64,000 nt of DNA from an uncultured Marinoscillum sp. (GTDB taxonomy: Bacteria; Bacteroidota; Bacteroidia; Cytophagales; Cyclobacteriaceae), in the NCBI GenBank assembly GCA_902605755.1, contig CACLDR010000001.1:1-64000 (forward strand). Direction: 5' to 3'. Position numbers and translations under genes: made by a program. Positions 43,804 to 55,705 of this stretch are shown piece after piece (position 1 is the stretch's first letter; each line of letters opens with the position of its first letter). Under the pieces are notes generated by a model that saw only the letters and a program-made list of their open reading frames with translations, was not told the origin of the DNA and made no database searches.

Positions 43804-44062
43804 TGTGGATAATTTTTTTTTATTTTTTTTTATTTTTTTTAACATCATTGAGGGCTGAAATAGATGCAAGTTTTTTTATTTTAATTACCGTTAAACTGTT
43901 TTAAATCAATGGGATATGTACTTATCCACAGTATTTATTACCTTTTACACTCTGTTGAAATGGATTTGTTTTTTAGGTATGATTTGGACAGATTTGTATA
44001 CGGAGTTAGATAAAGTAAATCACCACAATACTTTTGTTTACACAACTGACTTTGTATACACA
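43804..44062. promoter_or_regulatory. Cluster of DnaA-box-like 9-mers with a T-rich phased tract, upstream of nrdBA
   Basis: TGTGGATAA (43804-43812, perfect box, minus), T9A T9A T8 tract (43813-43840), TTATCCACA (43922-43930, perfect, plus), plus near matches TTTTACACT (43943-43951), GTTTACACA (44036-44044), GTATACACA (44054-44062). Confidence 0.6.
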
Positions 44063-44196
44063 AATTTTAAATAGTCCGTAATTTTAACACCATCACTCTG
44101 TAACTTAATATTTGAGTGTAGAGGATAATATTGCCGTCGTAATAAATTTAACACAATCAATGAGTAATACTAATCAATGAGAAACACTAGAAGAAA

Positions 44197-45192
44197 ATGA
44201 GTAACCTAGAAGAAGTAGAATTAAAAAATGAACCAATTTTAAAAGAGAACAGCAATAGATTTGTTCTTTTCCCGATTGAGAATGACGATATTTGGAGTTA
44301 TTATAAAAAAGCAGAAGCAAGTTTTTGGACAGCCGAAGAGATAGACCTGGGGCAAGACTTAAAAGATTGGGCTACTCTGACGAGAGATGAACGACATTTT
44401 ATCAAGCATGTTTTGGCTTTTTTTGCAGCAAGCGACGGCATTGTTAATGAAAACTTAGCGGAAAATTTTGTTTCAGAGGTACAATATACTGAAGCAAAAT
44501 TCTTTTATGGGTTTCAGATTGCCATTGAGAATATTCATTCTGAAACTTATTCACTACTGATAGACACGTACGTAAAAGATGTTAAAGAAAAGGATGGACT
44601 CTTCAACGCATTAGAAACTATGGACTGTGTAAAGAAAAAGGGAGATTGGGCACTGAGATGGATTGATAAGGGTAATTTTGCGGAAAGATTAGTTGCTTTT
44701 GCAGCCGTCGAAGGTATCTTTTTTTCAGGAAGCTTTTGCTCTATATTTTGGTTGAAAAAAAGGGGTTTGATGCCGGGTTTAACTTTTTCAAATGAATTAA
44801 TCTCTAGAGATGAGGGGTTACATTGTGATTTTGCTTGTTTGCTATACAACAACCATCTAAATAATAAACTTAGTGAAGAAGCCATTCAAACCATCATTTC
44901 GGATGCTGTAACAATTGAAAAAGAATTTGTAACAGATGCGTTGCCAGTTAGATTAATCGGAATGAATGCTGAATTGATGTGTCAATATATAGAATTTGTT
45001 GCAGACCGGCTTTTAATGGAATTGAATTGTTCCAAAATATACCATTCAACGAATCCATTTGATTTCATGGAGATGATTTCTCTTCAAGGGAAGACGAATT
45101 TTTTTGAAAAAAGAGTCGGAGAATATCAAAAAGCAGGGGTTTTGAATTCTGAAAATGACAATGATAAATTCAGTCTTGACCATGACTTTTAA
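44197..45192 (+). CDS. nrdB: Ribonucleoside-diphosphate reductase subunit beta (class Ia)
   Basis: [55 protein letters not shown]. Confidence 0.96.
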   Translation: MSNLEEVELKNEPILKENSNRFVLFPIENDDIWSYYKKAEASFWTAEEIDLGQDLKDWATLTRDERHFIKHVLAFFAASDGIVNENLAENFVSEVQYTEAKFFYGFQIAIENIHSETYSLLIDTYVKDVKEKDGLFNALETMDCVKKKGDWALRWIDKGNFAERLVAFAAVEGIFFSGSFCSIFWLKKRGLMPGLTFSNELISRDEGLHCDFACLLYNNHLNNKLSEEAIQTIISDAVTIEKEFVTDALPVRLIGMNAELMCQYIEFVADRLLMELNCSKIYHSTNPFDFMEMISLQGKTNFFEKRVGEYQKAGVLNSENDNDKFSLDHDF

Positions 45193-45219
45193 TAGAAATA
45201 TGATATTAGGAAATTAATC

Positions 45220-47595
45220 ATGCTAGTACTAAAGAGAGACGGCCGGAGAGAATCAGTTAAGTTTGATAAGATTACTGCGAGAATTGAGAAGCTATGCACA
45301 GGACTCAACAGAGATTTTGTAGAGCCAGTTAAGATTGCCCAAAAAGTTATAGATGGCCTTTATGATGGAGTAAGTACTGTTCAATTAGACGACTTAGCAG
45401 CTGAAATTGCAGCATCTATGACTACGCGGCACCCAGACTTTGCCAAACTAGCTGCGAGAATTGCAATATCTAATTTACACAAAGTAACTTCAGGATCTTT
45501 CTCTAATACGATGAAACATATGTATACATATGTGGATGAGAAAACAGGAGAAAATGCACCTTTACTCTCTTCAATGACTTACGGGGTAATAAAAAGAAAT
45601 GCAAAAAAATTAGACGAGGTAATAGATTATGAACGTGATTTTAACTATGACTTTTTTGGATATAAAACCCTAGAAAGGGCTTATTTAATGCGGTTGAACG
45701 GTAAAATTGTAGAACGTCCTCAACACATGCTGATGCGGGTATCTTTAGGTATTCATGGAGAAGATATACAAGCAGCCATAGAAACTTACGATTTAATGTC
45801 AGAGAAGTGGTTTACACACGCTACGCCTACTTTATTCAACGCTGGAACTCCAAAGCCACAGCTTTCCTCATGTTTTTTGTTAACGATGCAGGATGATAGC
45901 ATAGATGGAATATATGATACGTTGAAGCAATGTGCAAAAATATCACAATCTGCCGGAGGTATCGGCTTGAGTATTCATAATGTGAGAGCAACTGGGGCAT
46001 ACATCAAAGGAACTAACGGAACTTCGAATGGTATTATTCCTATGCTCAGGAATTTTGATATGACCGCAAGGTATGTCGATCAAGGAGGAGGTAAAAGAAA
46101 AGGAAGTTTTGCTATTTATTTGGAACCATGGCATGCAGATATTTTTGAATTTCTTCAATTGAAGAAAAATCATGGGAAAGAGGAGTTGAGGGCAAGAGAT
46201 CTGTTTTATGCGATTTGGATTTCAGACCTATTTATGCGTAGAGTTGAAGAGAATGGAGATTGGTCACTTTTCAGTCCCAATGAGGCGAAAGGTTTAGAAG
46301 TTAATTACGGCGAGGGATTTGAGAAATTGTATAAGAAATATGAGCAAGAGGGAAAAGCACGAAGGGTAGTAAAGGCTCAGGATCTTTGGTTTGAGATCTT
46401 AGAGTCTCAAATTGAAACCGGTACCCCTTATGTTTTGTATAAGGATCACGCAAACAGGAAGTCTAATCAAAAGAATTTAGGTATTATCAAGTCCAGTAAT
46501 CTCTGTACTGAGATTATCGAATATACATCAAAAGATGAAGTTGCCGTTTGTAATCTGGCCTCTATTTCTCTTTCTAAGTTTGTAAAAGAAGATAAAACTT
46601 TTGATCATGAGAAACTTTATCAAATCACCAAAGTAGCGACCAAAAATCTCAATAAAGTAATAGACGTTAATTATTATCCAGTAAAGGAAGCAAAGACTTC
46701 AAATATGAGGCACCGGCCGATAGGTTTGGGAGTGCAAGGTTTGGCAGATGCATTCGTGATGATGCGACTTCCTTTTGAATCTGAACAAGCACAGCGCATC
46801 AATAGAGAGATTTTCGAAACCATCTATTTTGCCTCCATGGAAGCCTCCATGGAGCTTGCGCAGGTCGAAGGATCATATCAAACATACAAAGGGTCACCGG
46901 TTTCCAAAGGAATATTCCAATTTGATATGTGGGGAGTTACGCCCAACTCGGGTCGATGGGATTGGTATGATCTGAAGCAAAGAGTAAAAAAGTATGGAGT
47001 CAGAAACTCCTTGTTAGTAGCGCCTATGCCTACGGCCTCTACTTCACAAATACTTGGGAATAATGAATGTTTTGAACCCTTTACTTCTAATATGTATGTC
47101 CGTAGGGTGTTGTCTGGTGAGTTTATTGTAGCCAATAAGTATCTTATGCATGACTTGATTGGTTTAGGACTCTGGGATGATAATATGATGAACAAAATTA
47201 AAGCTGAAAATGGCTCCATACAAAATATAGCAGAGATTCCAGATGATATCAAGAAGCTATATAAGACTGTTTGGGAGATTTCTCAGAAAACTATCATTGA
47301 CATGTCTGCTGACCGAGGGGCTTACATTTGTCAAAGTCAAAGTTTGAATATCCATTTGATGAACGCTAACTTCGGAAAAATGACATCTATGCATTTTTAC
47401 GCTTGGAAAAAAGGGTTAAAAACAGGAATGTACTATTTGCGAACGAAAGCGGCTACTGATGCCATTAAATTTACTGTAACTAAAGAAGAAAATACTCAAC
47501 CCAAAGTAATGTCAATCAAAAAGACTGACCAAAATCAGCAAGCCATACAATGCTCGTTAGATGATCCAGAGGGATGCGAAATGTGCGGAAGTTAA
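45220..47595 (+). CDS. nrdA: Ribonucleoside-diphosphate reductase subunit alpha (class Ia)
   Basis: N-terminal ATP-cone, [21 protein letters not shown]-terminal [14 protein letters not shown]. Confidence 0.97.
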   Translation: MLVLKRDGRRESVKFDKITARIEKLCTGLNRDFVEPVKIAQKVIDGLYDGVSTVQLDDLAAEIAASMTTRHPDFAKLAARIAISNLHKVTSGSFSNTMKHMYTYVDEKTGENAPLLSSMTYGVIKRNAKKLDEVIDYERDFNYDFFGYKTLERAYLMRLNGKIVERPQHMLMRVSLGIHGEDIQAAIETYDLMSEKWFTHATPTLFNAGTPKPQLSSCFLLTMQDDSIDGIYDTLKQCAKISQSAGGIGLSIHNVRATGAYIKGTNGTSNGIIPMLRNFDMTARYVDQGGGKRKGSFAIYLEPWHADIFEFLQLKKNHGKEELRARDLFYAIWISDLFMRRVEENGDWSLFSPNEAKGLEVNYGEGFEKLYKKYEQEGKARRVVKAQDLWFEILESQIETGTPYVLYKDHANRKSNQKNLGIIKSSNLCTEIIEYTSKDEVAVCNLASISLSKFVKEDKTFDHEKLYQITKVATKNLNKVIDVNYYPVKEAKTSNMRHRPIGLGVQGLADAFVMMRLPFESEQAQRINREIFETIYFASMEASMELAQVEGSYQTYKGSPVSKGIFQFDMWGVTPNSGRWDWYDLKQRVKKYGVRNSLLVAPMPTASTSQILGNNECFEPFTSNMYVRRVLSGEFIVANKYLMHDLIGLGLWDDNMMNKIKAENGSIQNIAEIPDDIKKLYKTVWEISQKTIIDMSADRGAYICQSQSLNIHLMNANFGKMTSMHFYAWKKGLKTGMYYLRTKAATDAIKFTVTKEENTQPKVMSIKKTDQNQQAIQCSLDDPEGCEMCGS

Positions 47596-47648
47596 TTTCA
47601 ATAAATTACAACAACGCGGAATTGCTCATTTATAGCTTTTCCATTTCT

Positions 47649-49553
47649 TTATCGACCTTTAGCGAATCCCTTTTGAAGATCATCAACGATTTCTGGGTTC
47701 AGTAGTGTAGAAGTATCACCCAAATTTTCAGTATCTCCACTTGCAATTTTTCGCAATATTCTTCTCATAATTTTTCCAGAACGAGTTTTGGGTAATCCTT
47801 TGACAAATTGAATTTTATCAGGTCTGGCTATTGCACCAATTGTTTTCGTTACTAGATTTCTTATTTCCCCGATTAATTTATCGTTTTGGATGATTCCATC
47901 ATAGGTCATTACATATGCATGTAAGGCATTTCCTTTGATATCATGAGGAAACCCAACTACTGCGCTTTCAACGATGTCCTCATGTTCATTAATTGCATTT
48001 TCTATAGGAGCTGTGCCAAGGTTATGTCCAGAAACAATTATTACGTCATCTACTCTTCCCGTGATCCTATAATTTCCTTTTGAGTCTCTCAGGGCACCAT
48101 CTCCTGGAAAATAATAACCAGGGTAGGCAGAGAAGTAGACATTTTTGTAGCGTTTATTATCACCATAGATAGTTCTAGCCAAGGAAGGCCATGGTTGTTT
48201 TATTGCTAAAATCCCTTCAGCTTTGATTTCAGTAATCTCTATTCCATCGCCATTCAATAAAACGGGTTGAATTCCGGGTAAGGGAAGGGTCGCAAATGTG
48301 GGTTTATCCTTGGTTATACCTGCTAAAGAGGAGATCATTATTCCACCTGTTTCTGTTTGCCACCAAGTATCAACTATTGGACATTTATTTTTACCAATAT
48401 TAATATTATACCAGTGCCATGCTTCTTCATTAATGGGCTCCCCAACCGTACCTAATATTTTTAGACAGCTCAGATCATGGCTAGTAACAAAAGACAATGG
48501 GTGTTTTGCTAATGCTCTAATTGCTGTTGGAGCAGTATAAAATTGCGTAACTTTATGTTTCTCACAGATTTCCCAAAATCTGCCGAAGTCCGGGTAGCTG
48601 GGTATACCTTCAAACATAACTGTAGTGGCTCCTGTTGTCAATGGACCATAAACAATGAAACTATGACCTGTGATCCATCCAATATCTGCCGTACACCAAT
48701 AAATATCGTTGGGTCTATACTGAAATACATTTAAAAAAGAATAAGTACTATAAACCATGTAACCACCACATGTGTGGACCATTCCTTTGGGCTTTCCGGT
48801 AGAGCCAGAAGTATATAAAATGAAAAGTATATCTTCAGAATCCATCACCTCTGCAGGACAGGAGTCATCCACTTTTGCTAATTCTTCATGCCACCATAAA
48901 TCTCTACCTTTTATCCATTCAACGGTTTGCCTGGTTCTTTTAAAAATAATTGATTTTTTAATGGAAGGGCAAGTCTTTAAGGCATTGTCAGCAATATCCT
49001 TCAATGGTATTATCTTGTCTCCTCTTAATCCTCCATCAGAAGTCAACAAGACCTTACATTTAGAATCGTTTATTCTTGCTGCCAATGCTCTTGAAGAAAA
49101 TCCCGCAAAAACTATAGAATGAATAGCACCAATTCGTGCACATGCGAGTGCAGCTATGGGAAGTTCAATAATCATAGGCATGTAAATACAAACACGATCT
49201 CCTTTAACCACACCATTGTTTTTTAAAACATTGGCAAAGGCACAAACTTTGCTGTATAGCTGTCTGTAGGTAATGTGCTTTGCTTTAACCTTGGGATCAT
49301 TGGGCTCCCAAATAATGGCAGTTTGATTTCCTTTTGTAGCTAAATGGCGATCCAAACAATTTTCTGTAATGTTTAATTTACCTCCTACAAACCATTTTGT
49401 CTCAGGAACACTCCAGTCGTAACTTAATGTTTGGTCCCATTTTTTCTTCCAGTAAAAATCTTTGGCAATTTCATCCCAAAATTTTGAAGGATTTTCAATA
49501 CTTTTCTGATATGCTTTATGATAATCTTCGATAGATTTTATTTGTAATGCCAT
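47649..49553 (-). CDS. acs: Acetate-CoA ligase
   Basis: LYTSGSTGKPKGMVHTCGGYMVY, DTWWQTETGGIMIS, GLPKTRSGKIMRRILRKIA. Confidence 0.97.
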   Translation of the reverse strand: MALQIKSIEDYHKAYQKSIENPSKFWDEIAKDFYWKKKWDQTLSYDWSVPETKWFVGGKLNITENCLDRHLATKGNQTAIIWEPNDPKVKAKHITYRQLYSKVCAFANVLKNNGVVKGDRVCIYMPMIIELPIAALACARIGAIHSIVFAGFSSRALAARINDSKCKVLLTSDGGLRGDKIIPLKDIADNALKTCPSIKKSIIFKRTRQTVEWIKGRDLWWHEELAKVDDSCPAEVMDSEDILFILYTSGSTGKPKGMVHTCGGYMVYSTYSFLNVFQYRPNDIYWCTADIGWITGHSFIVYGPLTTGATTVMFEGIPSYPDFGRFWEICEKHKVTQFYTAPTAIRALAKHPLSFVTSHDLSCLKILGTVGEPINEEAWHWYNINIGKNKCPIVDTWWQTETGGIMISSLAGITKDKPTFATLPLPGIQPVLLNGDGIEITEIKAEGILAIKQPWPSLARTIYGDNKRYKNVYFSAYPGYYFPGDGALRDSKGNYRITGRVDDVIIVSGHNLGTAPIENAINEHEDIVESAVVGFPHDIKGNALHAYVMTYDGIIQNDKLIGEIRNLVTKTIGAIARPDKIQFVKGLPKTRSGKIMRRILRKIASGDTENLGDTSTLLNPEIVDDLQKGFAKGR

Positions 49554-49561
49554 AGTATTTC

Positions 49562-51250
49562 TTAATGGTTATGAGCTGCTCCTGCACCACTCGGTATTCT
49601 GATATTTTCGACAATTTTTTGAACCTCTTTTGGTGGATCAGGAGTAAACTTTGAGACGATGATTGAAACTATGAAATTCGCTATCATGGCAACGCTTCCA
49701 AATCCTTCAGGGGATACACCAAGCCACCAACACTCTTGGTTACCTCCAAGCCACCAACCAAACTTGAATTTGGTTATGTAAAAGAGCATTAATAGAATTC
49801 CGACAATCATTCCAGAAATAGCTCCTTGTTTGTTCATTTTTTTATAAAAAATTCCAAGAATTATCGCAGGAAAGAATGAAGCTGCCGCCAATCCAAAAGC
49901 TAGAGCGACTACAGCTGCGACAAAACCTGGTGGGTTGACTCCAAAGTAACCCGCGACACAAACAGCTACGACGGCAGCAACTCTTGCTGAAATCAATTCT
50001 CCCTTTTCCGAGATCTTTGGATTGATCATCCTCTTAATTAAATCATGGGCAACAGAGGAAGAGATAACTAATAATAACCCGGCTGCTGTAGACAAAGCGG
50101 CAGCCAAACCCCCAGCTGCTACTAGGGCAATTACCCAATTAGGAAGATTAGCTATTTCTGGATTCGCCAAAACCATAATGTCACGATTTACTTCAAGTTC
50201 ATTTAATTCTCTGCTCGCTACGTATTGAATCACTTGGTCTTGATTTTTATCAGTAAAAGTAATTAAGCCAGTGGCTTCCCATTTTTTAAACCAATCAGGC
50301 ATGTCAACGTACTTTTTATTGCTGACCGTTTCTATCAAATTCGCTCTTGAAAATACGGAGATAGCTGGAGCGGTTGTATATAATATTGCTATAAAGAGCA
50401 ATGCCCATCCCGCTGATTTACGGGCATCAGCCACTTTTTTTACCGTGAAAAATCGTACAATTACATGGGGTAATCCTGCGGTACCGACCATTAATGCTGC
50501 AGTTATGCAGAAAACATCTAGCATAGATTTATTCCCTTTAGTGTAAGCTGAAAAGCCTAAATCTTTGTGTAGATCGTCTAGTTTATCTAATAAATAAATA
50601 CCATTTTCATCTGTACTCCCGAAACCTAATTGTGGAATGAAATGACCTGTCATCTGTATAGAAATAAAAATGGCAGGCACCATAAATGCAAAAATTAAGA
50701 CACAATATTGTGCTACTTGAGTGTAGGTAATTCCTTTCATTCCACCTAAAACGGCATAGAATAATACGATTACCATTCCTATTATCACACCAGTTAAAAT
50801 ATCTACTTCCAAAAACCGTGAAAAAACAATACCAACGCCTTGCATTTGTCCGGCTACATAGGTGAAAGAGACTAATAATGCACAAAAAACAGCAACGCTT
50901 CTTGCGGTATTGGAATAATATCTATCCCCTATAAAATCAGGTACCGTAAATTTCCCAAATTTTCTTAAATAAGGTGCCAACAACAACGCCAATAACACAT
51001 AACCGCCTGTCCAACCCATTAAATAAACAGAACCATCATATCCCTCAAAAGAAATAATTCCTGCCATTGAAATGAATGAAGCTGCAGACATCCAATCAGC
51101 AGCAGTTGCCAATCCATTTGCTAAAGGTGATACACCACTTCCTGCTACGTAAAAATCCTTCGTGGATCCTACCTTTGACCAAATTGCAATTCCGATATAT
51201 AATGAAAAGGTAATTCCTACTATAATCCAGGTCCAGATTTGAATGGTCAT
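49562..51250 (-). CDS. Sodium:solute symporter (acetate/cation symporter-like)
   Basis: Polytopic SSS-family protein: KDFYVAGSGVSPLANGLATAADWMSAASFISMAG; lies next to acs and a DUF4212 protein. Confidence 0.9.
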   Translation of the reverse strand: MTIQIWTWIIVGITFSLYIGIAIWSKVGSTKDFYVAGSGVSPLANGLATAADWMSAASFISMAGIISFEGYDGSVYLMGWTGGYVLLALLLAPYLRKFGKFTVPDFIGDRYYSNTARSVAVFCALLVSFTYVAGQMQGVGIVFSRFLEVDILTGVIIGMVIVLFYAVLGGMKGITYTQVAQYCVLIFAFMVPAIFISIQMTGHFIPQLGFGSTDENGIYLLDKLDDLHKDLGFSAYTKGNKSMLDVFCITAALMVGTAGLPHVIVRFFTVKKVADARKSAGWALLFIAILYTTAPAISVFSRANLIETVSNKKYVDMPDWFKKWEATGLITFTDKNQDQVIQYVASRELNELEVNRDIMVLANPEIANLPNWVIALVAAGGLAAALSTAAGLLLVISSSVAHDLIKRMINPKISEKGELISARVAAVVAVCVAGYFGVNPPGFVAAVVALAFGLAAASFFPAIILGIFYKKMNKQGAISGMIVGILLMLFYITKFKFGWWLGGNQECWWLGVSPEGFGSVAMIANFIVSIIVSKFTPDPPKEVQKIVENIRIPSGAGAAHNH

Positions 51251-51261
51251 TTTGTATTTAT

Positions 51262-51513
51262 TTAAAAATTATCATCTTCATGAAATCCGAATTTTTGATC
51301 TAATTTATTCATGAGTCTGATGTAGACAATAATTAATATAACAAAAGTATAAATGGCTCCTTGTTGCGCAAACCAAAATCCAAGTTTAAAGCCAGCTATT
51401 TTTACTTCATTTAATTGGGTTACAAAAATGATGCCCGCCCCAAAGGAGACAAGAAACCAGATTGTCAATAAAAAAACCAAATATTTGAGATTATGTTTCC
51501 AGTATTCTTTCAT
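51262..51513 (-). CDS. DUF4212 small subunit of sodium/substrate symporter
   Basis: 83 aa, two TM: YWKHNLKYLVFLLTIWFLVSFGAGIIFVTQLNEVKIAGFKLGFWFAQQGAIYTFV. Confidence 0.88.
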   Translation of the reverse strand: MKEYWKHNLKYLVFLLTIWFLVSFGAGIIFVTQLNEVKIAGFKLGFWFAQQGAIYTFVILIIVYIRLMNKLDQKFGFHEDDNF

Positions 51514-51785
51514 CTATTTTAAATAAGTTGCTAATATATTGAGTTGAAATCTAAAAAGAAGTAAAAACCTAATTTTCTATTTATTTCAAGATAATGATAA
51601 TAAAAAGAGGATCACTTTTTAAGGATTGCATTTTGTGTTAATCAAATAAAAAAAATTGATAAGGGATATATTCAAGATTGATCTTTTCATATAATTCTTA
51701 ACCTTATAGATGATTTAGATTAGGACTATCTTTTAGAATGTGGCCGTAAAGAGATCGATTTAAGTAGATTTAATGTAATCCTAAT

Positions 51786-52499
51786 TTAAAAATACAATTC
51801 TGTTAAAATAGCCGATAAGGTAGCAATAATGCTGATGGCAATTTTATTCATTCTGAATCGGTGTCCTGGGCTAGACTCCACAAAAATAGTAGTCGAAATA
51901 TGTAAAAAAGCACCGCTTACAAAAGCAAACAAAAGATTTAATTCTTCCTCAGATAAAGTTAAATAGCTATTAGCTAAGGCACCGATCGGTGAAGCCAGAC
52001 TAAATATAGTTAATACCGTCCATTGCAACCGGGAAAACTTTGATTTCTCCTTAAAGATTACCATGAGGGCAAAGGCTGCTGGGGCTTTATGTAGAATGAT
52101 ACCAAATAACAAGGTATAAGAACTGTTTTGTTCATGTAATGGGGAATCATGAGTAAGTAAAGCACCTTCCATTAAAGAATGAACGATTAGACCAATAAGC
52201 ACATAATATTTTGATCTAATCGATTTTTGTTCATGAATATGACCATGTTCCACACCTGAGGTAAAATACTCTAGAAATTGTTGGAAGAAAAAGCCTAGCA
52301 ATATGACCAAGCCAATTTTGGTAGGATTCGAGGATAACGCAAAGAGCTCAGGGAATATATGTATGACAGTGATAGAAAATAAATAGGATCCTCCAAAAAT
52401 TAACGGCATGAAAATATTGTCAGGCTTGTACTTAAATGGAATTGTTGCCCAGCCTCCGATAAAAGTTCCTATGATTAACAAGATGATTGTGAGTATCAC
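51786..52499 (-). CDS. ZIP-family metal transporter
   Basis: Polytopic; HSLMEGALL and HKAPAAFALMVI metal-site motifs. Confidence 0.85.
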   Translation of the reverse strand: MILTIILLIIGTFIGGWATIPFKYKPDNIFMPLIFGGSYLFSITVIHIFPELFALSSNPTKIGLVILLGFFFQQFLEYFTSGVEHGHIHEQKSIRSKYYVLIGLIVHSLMEGALLTHDSPLHEQNSSYTLLFGIILHKAPAAFALMVIFKEKSKFSRLQWTVLTIFSLASPIGALANSYLTLSEEELNLLFAFVSGAFLHISTTIFVESSPGHRFRMNKIAISIIATLSAILTELYF

Positions 52500-52508
52500 A
52501 GAGTTTTT

Positions 52509-53546
52509 TTATTTCGTTAAAATTGTAGCTGATTTAATCCCATCGCTTATGATATATTCAGGACCTGCCTCACCCTGATATACTAGCAACGCATCTAGGT
52601 GGGTATCTGCTTTGAGAATTGCCATCGATGTTTCAATATCTAGCACCATAAAGGCTGTCGCGTATGCATCAGCTAGCATGCAATTGGATGCAAAAACAGA
52701 TGCGCTTAGGATGTTTTTTTTACCTATATTCCCCGATCTGGGATCAATGATATGAGTATATATTTTATCACCTACACGATAAAAATTCCTGTAATTGCCC
52801 GAGGTAGCGACAGATCGATTCTCTAGACTGATTACTGCAAAGGGGGGTTGGTGATCTTCAGATTCAATTAATGGGTCTTGAATCCCAATTTTCCAAGCTT
52901 CACCTCTGTCATTGGTTCCAAAAGCTCTCACTTCTCCTCCAATTTCTATCATTGCATGTTTAATATTTTTGGATTTTAAATAATCAGCGATAACATCCAC
53001 AGCATATCCCTTAGCTACGGCACTTAAATCAAGATAAGCTCCCTTGGGTAGGGTAATAAATGAAGAATTAAAATTAATTTTTGAGAAACCTACGAATTGA
53101 AGTAAAGAATCAATAAGGTATTGATCCAATATTTTTGAGGTTTTATTTGGACCAAAACCATAGGCATTTACAAGTGGACCTATGGTGGGGTCAAAAGCCC
53201 CTTTGGTAGCCGAATGGACTTCTTTACAGGTCATAAGGACGGGATAAAAAAAAGGATTTTCGAAGACTAAGCTACCGGATTGATTTAATCTTGAAATTTC
53301 AGATTCAGGAATATAGGTAGATAATGATTGATTGAATTTTTTTAGAACAGAATCTATTTGGGTTTTATAATTGATGAGCTCATAAGTTTTATATTTTACA
53401 TTATAGGTAATGGCACCCATGGTTGATCCTGATATTTCATTCATCAATAAGTCATCATTTTCATTTTTTATGAGCTTTATAAGTAGTATGATTGCTGCAA
53501 AGAATAAGAGCAGTCTCTGAGTTTGTTTGCGTTTGTCAATATTCAA
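52509..53546 (-). CDS. apbE: FAD:protein FMN transferase
   Basis: FDPTIGPLVNAYGFG, YLDLSAVAKGYAVDVIADYL, MIEIGGEVRAFG, THIIDPRSG. Confidence 0.92.
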   Translation of the reverse strand: MNIDKRKQTQRLLLFFAAIILLIKLIKNENDDLLMNEISGSTMGAITYNVKYKTYELINYKTQIDSVLKKFNQSLSTYIPESEISRLNQSGSLVFENPFFYPVLMTCKEVHSATKGAFDPTIGPLVNAYGFGPNKTSKILDQYLIDSLLQFVGFSKINFNSSFITLPKGAYLDLSAVAKGYAVDVIADYLKSKNIKHAMIEIGGEVRAFGTNDRGEAWKIGIQDPLIESEDHQPPFAVISLENRSVATSGNYRNFYRVGDKIYTHIIDPRSGNIGKKNILSASVFASNCMLADAYATAFMVLDIETSMAILKADTHLDALLVYQGEAGPEYIISDGIKSATILTK

Positions 53547-53621
53547 TTTGATTTTTTTTACAATATTAGTAAGACCTGATTAAAATGTTCAATCGTTATA
53601 TTTGTTTTCTATTGGTTAAAT

Positions 53622-54647
53622 ATGAGAGAAGATTATTTAAAATCAGATGATAAGGAATTTTCATCTGTTGACAAAGAAATAGAAAAAGCTTTAAGGCCCC
53701 TAAGTTTTGATGACTTTGCTGGTCAGGAAAAGATAGTTGATAATTTAAAAATATTTGTTCAAGCAGCCAGTCAACGATCGGAACCTCTCGATCATGTGTT
53801 GCTTCATGGACCCCCGGGGCTAGGTAAAACAACACTTTCTCATATTATTGCCAATGAGTTAGGTTCAAATATTAAAATAATAAGCGGTCCAGTACTGGAT
53901 AAGCCAGGTGAATTGGCAGGTCTTTTAACAAATCTCGAGGAGCGAGATGTATTGTTTATTGACGAGATTCATCGATTAAATCCGATAGTTGAAGAATATC
54001 TATATTCTGCTATGGAGGATTATAATATTGATTTGATGTTGGATTCTGGTCCTAATGCGAGAACTGTACAAATTGGATTAAATCCGTTTACACTTATTGG
54101 TGCGACGACCCGCTCGGGATTATTGACTGCACCCTTGCGATCTCGTTTCGGAATAAATGCGAGACTGGAGCATTATGATGCTAAGCTATTGACCCAGATT
54201 GTCGGAAGGTCTTGTGATATTTTAAATTGTAAATTTCATCCTGATGCTACCTTTGAGATAGCGAGAAGAAGTCGGGGAACCCCAAGAATTGCTAATAATT
54301 TATTAAGACGAACTCGAGATTTTGCACAAATAAAAGGAGACGGATCGATTACACTTACCATTGCTAAGATGGCATTGACCGCATTAAATGTTGATAATCA
54401 TGGATTAGATGAAATGGATAATCGTATTTTATCGACTATTATTGATAAATTTAAGGGGGGGCCTGTGGGTTTGTCAACCATAGCCACGGCTTGTGGTGAG
54501 GAGGCAGAAACCATAGAAGAGGTTTATGAACCTTTTTTAATTATGGAAGGCTTTTTGAAGCGAACGACTCGAGGTCGCCAAGCGACTGAATTAGCTTATA
54601 AGCATTTGGGATTGATACCTCCAACACAAACAAATACGTTATTTTGA
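53622..54647 (+). CDS. ruvB: Holliday junction branch migration helicase RuvB
   Basis: [61 protein letters not shown]. Confidence 0.97.
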   Translation: MREDYLKSDDKEFSSVDKEIEKALRPLSFDDFAGQEKIVDNLKIFVQAASQRSEPLDHVLLHGPPGLGKTTLSHIIANELGSNIKIISGPVLDKPGELAGLLTNLEERDVLFIDEIHRLNPIVEEYLYSAMEDYNIDLMLDSGPNARTVQIGLNPFTLIGATTRSGLLTAPLRSRFGINARLEHYDAKLLTQIVGRSCDILNCKFHPDATFEIARRSRGTPRIANNLLRRTRDFAQIKGDGSITLTIAKMALTALNVDNHGLDEMDNRILSTIIDKFKGGPVGLSTIATACGEEAETIEEVYEPFLIMEGFLKRTTRGRQATELAYKHLGLIPPTQTNTLF

Positions 54648-54723
54648 GGATCCTAAGTTTTCCATTTAATTGGATTATTGTGGAAATTGCTCGAAAGAAG
54701 TTAACAGATAATGTTTTGAGCTT

Positions 54724-55647
54724 ATGAAGTCTCATCGAGACCTTGTTAAGGAGATAGCATTAGATTTGGGTTTCTCCTACTGTGGAATTTCAAAGGCTGA
54801 CTTTTTATCAGACGAAGCCAAGAATCTAGATACCTGGTTAAAAAGAGGTTATCAAGGGAAGATGGATTATTTAGAGCATCACTTTGATAAACGATTAGAT
54901 CCTCGAAAACTTGTGCCGGGCGCTCAATCCGTGATATCTCTCATGTACAATTACGCACCAAAAAAAGATGAAACCGATAATGCACCCTATAAGATTGCTC
55001 GTTACGCCTATGGGAAAGATTACCATTTTGTTATTAAAGATAAATTGGTTGAATTTATGGATCGAATGAAGGTAAGTATTGGAAATATTGAGGGGCGCGT
55101 TTTTGTTGATTCTGCACCTGTTCATGAGCGGGCATGGGCTTCAAAAAGTGGTTTGGGTTGGATTGGTAAAAATACGTTACTAATCAATAAAGATTCGGGG
55201 AGTTACTTTTTCTTGGCAGAGTTAATTTTAGATTTAAAATTGGAGTCTGATGGGCCTATCAAAGATTACTGTGGCACCTGTACCAAATGTATGGACGCTT
55301 GTCCAACAGATGCGATTGCAGAGCCTTATATAGTCGACGGGAGTCGTTGTATTTCTTATTTAACCATTGAATTGAAGGATGAAATTCCTACCGAATTCCG
55401 TAATAAAATGGAAGGATGGACCTTTGGTTGTGACATTTGTCAAGAGGTTTGTCCTTGGAATAGATTTTCACAACCACACAAAGAATCTCAATTCGCCCCC
55501 CAAGGCTGGGAAGAATTATCAAAAACTGAATGGGAGGAAATGACAGCCGCAGTTTTTAGTGATGTTTTTAAAAAATCACCTGTTAACAGAACAAAATTCA
55601 AGGGATTAAAGCGCAATATTTCATTTATAAAGAACACAGATAGATGA
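54724..55647 (+). CDS. queG: Epoxyqueuosine reductase
   Basis: CGTCTKCMDACPTDAI and CDICQEVCPWNRF Fe-S motifs; WIGKNTLLIN. Confidence 0.95.
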   Translation: MKSHRDLVKEIALDLGFSYCGISKADFLSDEAKNLDTWLKRGYQGKMDYLEHHFDKRLDPRKLVPGAQSVISLMYNYAPKKDETDNAPYKIARYAYGKDYHFVIKDKLVEFMDRMKVSIGNIEGRVFVDSAPVHERAWASKSGLGWIGKNTLLINKDSGSYFFLAELILDLKLESDGPIKDYCGTCTKCMDACPTDAIAEPYIVDGSRCISYLTIELKDEIPTEFRNKMEGWTFGCDICQEVCPWNRFSQPHKESQFAPQGWEELSKTEWEEMTAAVFSDVFKKSPVNRTKFKGLKRNISFIKNTDR

Positions 55648-55705
55648 CTTAAATTGTCCTGAGTCTTTTTTTAGGATCAATAACTTTATTGGAATGCCAT
55701 AAGGA

